From Apostichopus japonicus (lineage: Eukaryota > Echinodermata > Holothuroidea > Aspidochirotida > Stichopodidae): a stretch of 64,000 nt of DNA. The notes under the pieces were generated by a model that saw nothing but the letters and a program-made list of their open reading frames with translations, did no database searches and was not told the DNA's origin. Shown one piece after another: positions 55,401 through 61,088 of this stretch. The first letter of the stretch is position 1. Every line of letters starts with the position of its first letter. The position numbers and the translations under genes were made by a program. Location: NCBI RefSeq assembly GCF_037975245.1, contig NC_092571.1:16179917-16243916 (forward strand). Direction: 5' to 3'.

Positions 55401-58400
55401 CTATACATCCATTTACAGTGATACAGTTAAAACTGCCTTCAATAATTGTCCTAAAACTTTCCCAGGGAAAAATTATTCCAAATTATGTGATGGTACCTAC
55501 CAGTTTCATTTCTCAATCCTATTCAACATTTTGAGAGAAAATTATCAACATATTGAGAGCCATATTTTGACAGCCTTTGAGTCAGAAAGTCTTCAAAGAC
55601 AGACTCCTCGAAATACGGCAGCATAAATGCCGAAACTTCTGAATGGAAAGGGAATTACATTTGTAATTTCTATTAATAGTTTTGTGTAACAGATTTTCCT
55701 TTCTTTTTGGTTTTGATGATAATCGTAACCTTTGCATTCATGATAGCGTATGTGTGTATGGGTGTGTGTGTGTGTGCGTTTGTGACCCCCAGCTTGTAAA
55801 CACGATATCTCAAGAAGGGAAGCATGGGCAGACCTCATTTTTGGTGTTGAGAAGTACCACATTGAGTACAAGAAGCCTATTGTTTTTAGTGGAGGTCAAA
55901 GGTCATTTGAAGTCAATAAACGCCAAACATTTCCTTCACCCCCCTCTTACCTGTCCCTTTACACTAACGCACCTTCCTAAACATAATATCGCAAGGGAAG
56001 CTTGGACAGATCGCATATTTGGTATGTAATCGTACCACATTGAGTACCAGAAGCGAAAGTTGTGTGGGGAGGTCAATAGTTGTTTGAGTTCACCATGGGT
56101 CGAATTGTGAAAACCATGCTTTACACAATATTTCAACAAGGACAGATGTCATATTTAGTTTGCTGATGTATCTATCACATTCAGTACAAGGTGCCTTGGG
56201 TCATTTCAGGACAGCCTGTGTCATTGTGAATTTATTGTTTGTAATATCACACTGCTTTTCACTGTATTACTTAGATCAAGTATGTTGTACACCCTTACGA
56301 TACATTACGTCCGATTCAAGAAGAAAACTGCTCATGTTACATCATCGAAACCACAATGCATGCGTTTTATTTCTTCTTACGTCATATATCTTGACGTATC
56401 GCTCTTTTTTTTTTGTCGACGTTGTGCTTCGTTTCTGTTTCTCTGTTTTCTGTTATATAAACATCGCTAATTGCTTTCAAGAAGGGGAAACTCCCCGACG
56501 CTACTCGCTATTTCGATCCGTTGAACTGGCTCTCCCTCTGTTCTAGCGGGGGCTCTTTACTTTAAAGAATAGTTTACAAAGTAGAATCCATCCCCAGAGG
56601 TATGAAGAATCTTTTAAGGTTGAAGTGCCGACAAAAAAAGAATAGTTATTGTCAGAAGGGAAAGTAAAGTAAGTTGACGCTTAAATTGGGTTGATAGAAA
56701 GGGAAAGTTGATCCATATCGAAATTGGAAAAGGCAAATGCAGGTAGAGTTGGGTGTGTGTGTTTGTGTGTGTATATATATGTACCTGGTGAACATTACTT
56801 TAATAATCTCAAGGGTTAGTTCATTGATGGATGGATGGATGCGTATCTTCCTCGTTTAATTCGGACTTGTATCGGCCATTTTATCTGTAAATATTTGACA
56901 ATTTTTGTATTTTTCTGGCTGTTCGGTTCTTGTGTGTGTGTTAAAGGTAAGACCCTCTTAATCATGTAATCTTTTATTTCTTACTTGTGTAGTGCCAGGC
57001 TTGTCTTGTTAGATTTATAGGCCAGTTTGGTTTGGAAGACAACCGTCGTGTTTTCTTTATCGTCGGCTTAAGTTGAAAGGCCAATTTTTTTTTTTTTTCT
57101 TTCTTCCCCCCCCGCATTTTGGTCGATAAATTTATTAAACGTACCAATTATTACTCAAATGAGACTGCTATTGTTCAGAGTGCACCCTCCTCCCAGGTTT
57201 TAATTCCAGGGAGTAATTCAATAGATTAGATTCCATGTCCACACTTCAGACAAGTATTAAATCGCATGTCAACAACAAAATCAACCAGGAAAGCTGTGAT
57301 AAATATAGAAACATTTGTACTAGTTAATGTTGATCGGTGAAACAAGTTGACGTGATGGAAATTCGCATCGCAGTTTCATGGTTCCGTACTCTTTCAGATC
57401 GTATCGTATGAAAAAGAAAGATAAAAAATTCTACCGTTTAAATGGACTCTTGGCAATACTCTGGTGCATGGAATATTCAGAATCAAACGGAAATATTAAT
57501 TACCGGCTGGTTTCATGCTCAATCAGATAGAGAGAAATTTAAAGAAGGAAAACAGCACAGTTCTAACAGAAAGGTCAATAAAAATATAGATTGTGTTCAC
57601 AGTCAATCAATGACTCGAATATACACAAGAATCTTCCAAGTGAGTCTCACTATAAATGGAGGAATAAAACTGATATGTCATTGTTTTGTTTCATTTGGAT
57701 GAGCTTCATCTACTCTATCTCGCTCTGCTCTCTACTGCTCTGCATTTCTCTGTTCTGTCTTGCACAGCTTTATATTGCTTTGTTCTGCTCTCCATTGCTC
57801 TGCGCTGCTCTGCTCTGTGTTTCTATGTTCCGCTCTACTCTCTACATTGTTGTCAGCTGCTCTGCATTTCTCTGTTCTGTCTTGTACAGCTTTGTATTGC
57901 TTTGTTCTGCTCTCCATTGCTCTGCGCTGCTCTGCTCTGTGTTTCTATGTTCCGCTCTACTCTCTACATTGTTGTCAGCTGCTCTGCATTTCTCTGTTCT
58001 GTCTTGTACAGCTTTGTATTGCTTTGTTCTGCTCTCCATTGCTCTGCGCTGCTCTGTGTTTCTATGTTTTGCTCTCTACTCTCTACATTGCTCCCAACTG
58101 CTCTGCATATCACTGTTCTGTCTTGCACACCTTTGTATTGCTTTGTTCTGCTCTACATTACTCAGCGCTGCTCTGCTCTGTGTTTCTATGTTCCGCTCTA
58201 CTCTCTACATTGTTGTCAGCTGCTCTGCATTTCTCTGTTCTGTCTTGTACAGCTTTGTATTGCTTTGTTCTGCTCTCCATTGCTCTGTGCTGCTCTGTGT
58301 TGTTCTATGTTCCCCTCTACTCTCTACATTGCTCTCAACTGCTTTGCATTTCTCTGTTCGCTCTTGTACAGCTTTGCATTGCTTTGTTCTGCTCTCCATT

Positions 58401-61088
58401 ACTCTGCGCTGCTCTGCTCTGTGTTTCTATGTGCCGCTCTACTCTCTACATTGCTGTCAACTGCTCTGCATTTTCACTGTTCTGTCTTGCACAGCTTTGT
58501 ATTGCTTTGTTCTGCTCTCCATTACTCTGCGCTGCTCTGTGTTACTATGTTTTGCTCTCTACATTGCTGTCAGCTGCTCTGCATTTTCACTGTTCTGTCT
58601 TGCACAGCTTTGTATTGCTTTGTTCTGCTCTCCATTACTCTGCGCTGCTCTGTGCATCTATGTTCTGCTTTTCTACTCTCTACATTGCTCTCGTCTGCTC
58701 CCTACTCCCTGTAATTCTCTTTTCTGCTCTGGTTTGACCTTGCTCTGTTCTGATGTGATTGCTTCTTATTAATTGAATTCTTATCTTCATTTTGTTCCAG
58801 ATTTTAAAAGCCATTGACAAACCAAACTTCCAAAGGCTAGAGAGACCAGAGGCATGCCCGAAATCAGTTTATGACATGATGCTCAAGTGCTGGTCGCACC
58901 AACCGGAGGATAGGCCTACCTTTGCTGAACTCCATTCAGATTTGCCCATGGTAAATATTGATGATGCAATAATACAAGTATGGACATGTTTCTATCTTTA
59001 TTACTTCCTGGGCCCATCTATAATAGTTTTCAATAGTTTATGATCAGCACTAGATGGCAATTATCTATCCGGTTTCCCGAAAGGGAAAACTGTGGAGTCG
59101 CTCTCACCGACCTCGCAAAATTGTGAGGGGACCACGGATTGCAAGTCGACAATGACTATGACGCCCTCAAAGTCATTAATTACTGTTACGGTTTGATTCC
59201 TCCAACACGGCAGCATACAGAATGGTAGTACTCTAAGCCGAAGCCAAAGCGAAGAATTATTCAGGCCACACATCCTGAGTCTGCATGCTCAGTTCTTCAA
59301 TACCGCCCTGATTCCTTTCGGGAAACGTTTCATTCTCTAGTTTTGATTTTAAAACTGAGCAGCCAGATATATGTGCAGTTGGGTGTAATCTGAATGGGAT
59401 GCTGGCAGTGTCTGCTATCTTCAAGTCAGCTGACAAATCTGACTCCTTTTGGATTACTATTTTTTAACTGACAATCAGCTCCAGATGGGAAAACGTTTGA
59501 TTGCGTAAGGATCTAAGATATATACACCGCACTACAGGTGGGCGGGTCTTAAAAACCCAACCATCTATCAGACATGTTAGGTTTCACTGTATCTAATGCC
59601 CCCACCCCCCCCCCCCACATTCTCTTAACCCTCTCGACAGTAGAGCGGTAACCTTATCGCTTTTGTCATCCTATTGCTGCATAAATTCTGACAAGTATGG
59701 ACTGAATTTGATTGCAGTTCATTGACCTTTTTGTTGCACCCAACTTTCATTTTGCAGAGGTAGAATCTTTCCACACAAATTTCTTGAGAAAGAGTTCAGT
59801 ACGTCAGTACTTTATGAGTTGCTATGTGCCATTTCCGCTACATGAGTTTACAGTTTTTAAAATAGATTATTAATCATCATTTCCCCCCCCACCCCCTCTT
59901 TTTATCTTCTCCTTCAGACAAAGCCACTTCAAGTACGGGCGGTCTCCAGTCATGTCGCATCTAGTCCAGATGAACTCACATTCAGGACAGATGACATCAT
60001 AACAGTTATAGAGAAAAGGTATATTGATGATAAGGTATTTGTGGAGTAGAGATTAAAGCCATGCTTGGTAACTTGTGCTTAGAAAAATTTGTCAAGATAT
60101 GTGACAAGTGGCTTCAATAATGTTTCTTGTCATTATATGAGTAATAATATATTAGGCTTGTGATTGAATCGATTATTATAAATTCAAAAAGAAAAAAGAA
60201 CTATGGTTTTCAAGGGGGGAGGTGTATAATATGGAACCCCCTGTTTGCAACCAAAGCAATCACAAAGGAAGAAAATAGTTATAATTTATAACTTCGAAGG
60301 GACATAGATCAGAAATATCACTATTCCCAACCTGTGTTGGACTAAACTTTAAAGAGTGCTCATGAGAAATGATTTGGTGTGAATATGTCTAACAAAAAAT
60401 TTTGAAAGCAAACACGAGATATGTATAGGTGATAACGAAACAAAGGTGTAGTTATAAAATAGAGACGTTTTTTTTTTGTCAATTTGGAAATGGACTCATT
60501 AGCTGGCATTTTTTTTGCCTTCTGCGTAAACATTACCAAAGAAAATGATTATAAGGTAGAGTTGCTAACAGTTACTCAACTGTCGGCAATTGATTGATGT
60601 CTTTGTAGGTAAAAAAAACTAATTTGTTCAAAGGCAATTAATAGAAATCTAATTGGAAACCTTAATATATCAATATTTATCAGAAATTTTGTTGTGGAAA
60701 CCTGTTTCGTGAAAACCGGTTGTTTTACAGATGTAATGGATTATGACCGAAACCACCTGACTGTAACATAACATTTAACAGGGATTAGCATTGTGGCTGT
60801 AAACGTTTCTTCGGGAGAAAGAAAATTAAACCAATTAAACACCTTTTTGGTAGATTCAGCCTATTTAAGAAAAACAATTTTTTTCATCATTGGATTCATA
60901 TACTTTATTCCCAGCGACAAATCAGGAATGTGGACAGGGGTCAGTCCGCTAGGCAAGGTAGGTAAATTCGAATGTACAAAGACCTCAGCCGCAGGGGGCG
61001 GACCGGGACCGACGAGTCCGACAAGGGAGAAGAAAGGAAGCAAGGCGAAGAGGGCGAAGAGCGGCAAGTCGAAAGAAGTCAAAAAGAG
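11366..61088 (+). CDS. TNK2: ACK/TNK-family non-receptor tyrosine kinase, whole spliced gene (3' partial)
   Basis: Nine exons join in one frame: 11366-11575, 28461-28634, 49355-49513, 51040-51231, 52927-53033, 55002-55128, 58801-58950, 59918-60018 and 60915-61088, giving about 464 residues before the window ends. Domain order is SAM (about 5-62), tyrosine kinase (about 101-370) and SH3 (about 377-430), then a lysine-rich segment. This SAM-kinase-SH3 order is diagnostic of ACK kinases, cytosolic tyrosine kinases that act downstream of Cdc42 and in receptor trafficking. Visible catalytic residues are G109/G111/G114, K134 (VAIK), E153, D232 and N237 (HRDLATRN), D254 (DFG) and R361. T183 is the gatekeeper and Y267 sits where the ACK activation-loop tyrosine lies. 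No CRIB or UBA domain is in the window, so TNK1-like and TNK2-like cannot be fully separated. The family call is firm; the exact orthologue is less so. Confidence 0.93.
15281..15612 (-). mobile_element. hAT-like MITE, copy 1 (332 bp) with perfect 8-bp target duplication
   Basis: The ends are CAGTGGTGGAGC at the left and GCTCCGCCACTG at the right, inverted repeats with one mismatch. GTTTTCCT flanks both sides exactly (15273-15280 and 15613-15620); eight bases is the hAT signature. A subterminal G/C palindrome sits at 15563-15591. It is non-coding and matches the element at 35124-35507 in the opposite orientation. Confidence 0.9.
16305..16713 (+). repeat. Imperfect ~216-bp tandem duplication
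   Basis: Unit 1 (16305-16520) and unit 2 (16521-16713) both run from aagtctt.aagctccc through ttctccc/cccatcccttcac to cctgttttgtttgtcctg and tattcacctgttga. Differences are small indels in the C/T-rich part. Confidence 0.85.
18901..19224 (+). CDS. Hypothetical proline/serine/threonine-rich open frame
   Basis: An open frame with ATG at 18901 ends at a TAA at 19222-19224. The last 60 residues are rich in P, S and T (MYTPTPPAAQTS, HPQPPPFN at the end) and look less like random intron than the neighbours. An AATAAA lies at 19506-19511, about 280 bases after the stop. A weak acceptor (tctacacag, ending 18951) would give phase 0, compatible with the ACK exon 1 donor, so this could be an alternative last exon. 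No family recognised; it may be chance. Confidence 0.2.
   Translation: MCNPCIHTHYGMNVSTQSVLNRPRQELSLYSYTQCVTSHMSPPTSSALKPHSSSSMYTPTPPAAQTSTTDSRSTPSYAIVNVSGNQYSNPHVQIIPSIPHPQPPPFN
20728..20792. repeat. AT-dinucleotide microsatellite
   Basis: Runs of tata, interrupted at the left by acca, and ending in acacac. Located in intron 1. Confidence 0.9.
21218..21262 (+). repeat. Tandem duplication of a TGATGTCACAG-containing unit
   Basis: The phrase agatctgtgatgtcacagt occurs twice back to back. Each has the imperfect inverted repeat CTGTGA..TCACAG and resembles a cAMP-response half-palindrome; function is not implied. Confidence 0.75.
21310..21560 (+). repeat. Imperfect ~150-bp tandem duplication, third copy at 49105-49210
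   Basis: Shared landmarks are ttctcacacaa, gaagacttga.caagtct, tcacatctgcg and gggagatatcacag. A diverged copy in intron 2 near 49110 repeats ggagatatcacag and ggctgaagacttgaacaagtct. Confidence 0.65.
21660..22884 (+). mobile_element. Helentron-like non-autonomous element A (~1.2 kb)
   Basis: The left end carries a 30-base near-perfect palindrome starting at 21665 (AGCTCATACC...GGTGTGAGCT). It is followed by a TCTATCAC microsatellite (21711-21755). The right end carries GGTATGAGCT (22851-22860), the reverse complement of the left-end word, then the hairpin GCACC-ATT-GGTGC and CTCTAGTTG. This subterminal word plus 3' hairpin layout is shared with the element at 43314-46798. Helentron/Helitron class is inference. 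A CAGTGG-type transposon fragment may be nested at 22707. Confidence 0.55.
22707..22830 (+). mobile_element. Possible hAT-like fragment nested in element A
   Basis: Starts CAGTGGTGTGGCCAGG, followed by a long G run, in the style of the hAT-like MITEs in this window. No matching right end was found. Confidence 0.3.
24145..24510 (+). pseudogene. Possible broken 7TM-receptor fragment (TM6-TM7 region)
   Basis: The frame encodes a basic lead (GKAARPKAVIRKV) followed by a 22-residue hydrophobic segment (ATVLVLILAVFSFSS). Then come a short acidic loop (HADDLVYSH) and a second hydrophobic stretch (GYVVFGLSYSA) with a stop at 24454. This spacing and the LSYS motif resemble loop 3, TM6, outer loop and TM7 of rhodopsin-family receptors. 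The CWxP and NPxxY motifs are not intact and stops follow. It may be chance. Confidence 0.3.
25968..26262 (+). repeat. Degenerate ~41-bp tandem repeat
   Basis: Six to seven imperfect copies of the phrase gcctacagtatgtg.tgaacatgttg plus a variable (a/t)gggctatgttgta part. Confidence 0.85.
28216..28345. repeat. AT-rich tata block upstream of exon 2
   Basis: About 130 bases of alternating tata/gtata phrases, including tatataaaag. It lies 120-245 bases before exon 2. It is most simply a decayed microsatellite. Confidence 0.7.
28461..28634 (+). CDS. TNK2: ACK exon 2: linker and kinase glycine-rich loop
   Basis: Acceptor ccacacag precedes 28461; donor AAAAG|GTAAGC follows 28634. It encodes residues 71-128 in phase 0 at both ends. 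The second half reads IIPASSLDILDRELGRGEFGKV. The glycine-rich loop GRGEFG (109-114) matches the ACK position where the consensus is GxGxxG. The first half (KSNKGSNMAKPGHEPARQ) is a short hydrophilic linker between SAM and kinase, shorter than in vertebrate ACK1. The internal ATG at 28482 (residue 78) sits in a good context (A at -3, G at +4), so a SAM-less form is conceivable. Confidence 0.88.
29984..30201 (+). repeat. Three-copy tandem repeat, 71-76-bp unit
   Basis: Copies at 29984-30054, 30055-30130 (with a 5-base insert) and 30131-30201 share taagcta..ggctcagtatatctgagcac and gctagttgcagcctcat. The inner tcagtatatctga is palindromic. Confidence 0.9.
31179..31322 (+). repeat. 72-bp tandem duplication, nearly identical
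   Basis: Bases 31179-31250 and 31251-31322 differ at one base in the gggg/gcgag part. The length is a multiple of three, so open frames on both strands pass through it, giving repeated peptides; these are artefacts of the duplication. Confidence 0.9.
35124..35507 (+). mobile_element. hAT-like MITE, copy 2 (384 bp) with perfect 8-bp target duplication
   Basis: Ends CAGTGGCGGAGC and GCTCCGCCACTG are perfect inverted repeats of 12 bases. AATAGAGA flanks both sides exactly (35116-35123 and 35508-35515). A subterminal G/C palindrome lies at 35145-35174. It is the same family as 15281-15612 in the opposite orientation; about 50 extra bases near the middle (about 35210-35270) explain the length difference. 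Confidence 0.92.
35580..35895 (+). repeat. Degenerate ~80-bp tandem repeat, about four copies
   Basis: Each unit contains ggtggagtta or a close variant, then agaaaggtatattgtccctg, gggtgtaagatacc and ttttgtcat. It begins about 70 bases after the hAT-like MITE copy 2. Confidence 0.8.
36771..37100 (+). mobile_element. Diverged relative of the hAT-like MITE
   Basis: The core at 36915-37022 follows copy 2 in order: ggcctggRaagtg, tccRgcgatctRggag, tgtacgct and gtggcgctMcgcttagatag. A G-run/C-run palindrome lies near its left side, as in the intact copies. The ends are not clear, so borders are approximate. Confidence 0.55.
37862..38180 (+). repeat. ~320-bp polypyrimidine tract
   Basis: Almost pure C/T with loosely repeated ctcctc, ttcccaccctc and acatctcctt phrases, ending in a poly-C run. 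It generates long spurious P/S/L-rich frames in all three readings. Such purine/pyrimidine asymmetry can adopt triplex DNA; no gene is implied. Confidence 0.9.
41770..41890. repeat. Second copy of the 9360-9480 dispersed repeat
   Basis: Same ordered landmarks as at 9360-9480 (gtgtac, tgctatatatctttg, gcgatgcgatat, attattcc), interrupted here by a poly-A run. Confidence 0.55.
42843..43313 (+). repeat. Tandem repeat of ~152-167 bp, left part (interrupted by an insertion)
   Basis: The recurring anchor (ttc)attagg falls at 42901, 43053 and 43221. Other anchors are ccatgttaaaagcaatttcct, gcatttgctatgcga and gtattc. The last unit stops after cagcatttgct at 43313 and resumes at about 46799. Part of unit 1 also resembles 11597-11655. 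Confidence 0.85.
43314..46798 (+). mobile_element. Helentron-like non-autonomous element B (~3.5 kb)
   Basis: It is bounded by the two halves of one interrupted host tandem-repeat unit. The left end has the palindrome GGTTCCTTGCTT..AGGAACC (43318-43344), then a GT/GTAT microsatellite (43361-43422). The right end has AAGCAAGGAACC (46763-46774), the reverse complement of the left word, then the short hairpin GCCC-TT-GGGC and CTCTTGTTA. The right end aligns with that of element A. No coding potential was seen, so it would need enzymes supplied elsewhere. Helentron class is inferred from the layout. Confidence 0.65.
44541..46240 (+). repeat. 400-bp satellite-like tandem array (4.25 copies) inside element B
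   Basis: The phrase aataactcccagt recurs at 44546, 44946, 45346, 45746 and 46146, and aaaaactagta likewise, giving an exact 400-base period. Copies differ by few bases, so the array is young or homogenised. Shortened related units lie at 43587 and 44242. On the minus strand each unit gives the same spurious 66-residue frame. Confidence 0.92.
46799..46935 (+). repeat. Tandem repeat right part, continuing after element B
   Basis: Starts attggttcttcacattg, continuing the unit left at 43313. The cattagg anchor at 46868 falls about 163 bases after the previous anchor once element B is removed, matching the repeat period. Confidence 0.75.
49355..49513 (+). CDS. TNK2: ACK exon 3: kinase N-lobe (VAIK lysine, helix C)
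   Basis: Acceptor ccctgtgtag precedes 49355; donor TTG|GTAAGT follows 49513. It encodes residues 129-181 in phase 0 at both ends. IQVAIKCL contains the ATP-anchoring lysine K134. QQDFLKEAAIM supplies the helix-C glutamate E153. LNHEHLVKLFGVVL is the beta-4 region, very close to the ACK pattern LDHRNLIRLYGVVL. No frame breaks are seen. Confidence 0.93.
49514..51039 (+). other. Intron 3 (1.5 kb)
   Basis: Donor GTAAGT, acceptor ctcctcag. It contains a short tctacctac repeat near 49840-49920 and a poly-C run near 50185; nothing else was recognised. Confidence 0.9.
51040..51231 (+). CDS. TNK2: ACK exon 4: hinge to catalytic loop (HRD)
   Basis: Acceptor tgctcctcag precedes 51040; donor GAAGTG|GTGAGT follows 51231. 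It encodes residues 182-245, phase 0 at both ends. VTEFAPLRSL is the hinge, with threonine gatekeeper T183 as in ACK (VTELAPLGSL). SNIIHRDLATRNILL is the catalytic loop, with D232 as catalytic base and N237 as metal ligand. HRDLAxRN is the tyrosine-kinase form of the loop. Confidence 0.95.
51232..52926 (+). other. Intron 4 (1.7 kb)
   Basis: Donor GTGAGT, acceptor cttcttccag. No repeat or gene recognised; the open frames here have no family resemblance. Confidence 0.9.
52927..53033 (+). CDS. TNK2: ACK exon 5: DFG and activation loop
   Basis: Acceptor cttcttccag precedes 52927; donor GCATG|GTGAGT follows 53033, leaving the codon for W281 split (phase 2). It encodes residues 246-280. KISDFGLSRR gives the magnesium-binding D254. 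The activation loop contains one tyrosine, Y267 (GENYRSEM), aligning with the ACK autophosphorylation site. HLKLPLAW matches the ACK sequence before the APE-like motif. Confidence 0.94.
53034..55001 (+). other. Intron 5 (2.0 kb)
   Basis: Donor GTGAGT, acceptor caactctag. It has G-rich runs near 53090-53280 and 54247, and a poly-C run about 10 bases before the acceptor. No gene seen. Confidence 0.9.
55002..55128 (+). CDS. TNK2: ACK exon 6: APE-like motif, helix F
   Basis: Acceptor caactctag ends at 55001, about 10 bases after a long poly-C run; donor GAAGAG|GTAAGA follows 55128. The first base completes W281. MPVEALTKLTF replaces the usual APE with PVE, keeping E285. ASDVYSFGVTMWEMFSYG is the helix-F motif typical of tyrosine kinases, and CQPWA the following loop. 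It encodes residues 282-323 and ends in phase 0. Confidence 0.94.
55697..56205 (+). mobile_element. Decayed Helentron-like fragment, related to element B
   Basis: Order matches element B: tttttggtt start, aaccttTgca, a GT microsatellite (55748-55779), then tgtgac and atatctcaagaaggga (B: ctatctcaataaggga). It includes gaggtcaaaggtcat, and the right part gtgccttgggtca resembles the B 3' hairpin. Much shorter and diverged. Confidence 0.45.
57712..58740 (+). repeat. CT-rich minisatellite, ~120-bp unit, about eight copies
   Basis: The word ctacattg recurs at 57842, 57964, 58083, 58205, 58324, 58446, 58559 and 58680, mostly 119 or 122 apart. Units are built from gctct/ctgct words. All three plus-strand frames stay open for over 300 codons, with cysteine/leucine/serine-rich output. 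That is a composition effect, not a gene. Confidence 0.92.
58801..58950 (+). CDS. TNK2: ACK exon 7: kinase C-lobe
   Basis: Acceptor attttgttccag precedes 58801; donor CCCATG|GTAAAT follows 58950. It encodes residues 324-373 in phase 0. ILKAIDKPNFQRLERPEACP and MMLKCWSHQPEDRPTF are the last two kinase subdomains. The CW(S/A)HxPEDRPTF string is almost identical to ACK1 and fixes R361. The exon starts about 60 bases after a CT-rich minisatellite. Confidence 0.95.
58951..59917 (+). other. Intron 7 (1.0 kb)
   Basis: Donor GTAAAT, acceptor tccttcag. Poly-C runs near 59600 and just before the acceptor (59883). Nothing else recognised. Confidence 0.9.
59918..60018 (+). CDS. TNK2: ACK exon 8: first half of SH3 domain
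   Basis: Acceptor tctccttcag precedes 59918; donor AAAAG|GTATAT follows 60018 and splits the codon for S407 (phase 2). It encodes residues 374-406. TDDIITVIEK matches the ACK SH3 strand NDVITVIEG. The usual ALYDY-type motif is replaced by AVSSH, so the ligand-binding aromatic residues are missing. A downstream GT at 60034 would also extend the frame in phase 0, but then exon 9 would hit a stop codon, so the 60018 border is preferred. Confidence 0.88.
60019..60914 (+). other. Intron 8 (0.9 kb)
   Basis: Donor GTATAT, acceptor tattcccag. It splits the SH3 domain. AT-rich, no repeat recognised. Confidence 0.88.
60915..61088 (+). CDS. TNK2: ACK exon 9: end of SH3 domain and polybasic segment
   Basis: Acceptor ttattcccag precedes 60915; donor AAGAG|GTGAGA follows 61088, phase 2. 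The first base completes S407. DKSGMWTGVSPLGKVGKF (408-425) is the SH3 strand region with W413; the usual FPxNYV end is replaced by FECTKT. The rest is a flexible glycine/proline run (GGGPGPTSPT) followed by a lysine/arginine-rich tail (REKKGSKAKRAKSGKSKEVK) that could be a nuclear-localisation or membrane-binding stretch (inference). The next exon was not found in the window. Confidence 0.85.

Larger units (their letters stand above)
55129..58800 (+). other. Intron 6 (3.7 kb)
   Basis: Donor GTAAGA, acceptor ttgttccag. It contains a poly-C run (55218), a decayed Helentron-like fragment (55697-56205) and the CT-rich minisatellite (57712-58740). Confidence 0.9.

Noticed and set aside
57591-58772. 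Open frame of 393 codons, with overlapping frames of 342 and 325
   Set aside because: Produced by a stop-poor CT-rich minisatellite; all three frames are open and repeat the same C/L/S-rich peptides.
60019-60033. Alternative exon 8 end at 60033 (donor GTATTT)
   Set aside because: It would put exon 9 in the wrong phase and reach a stop quickly; the 60018 donor fits the ACK SH3 alignment.
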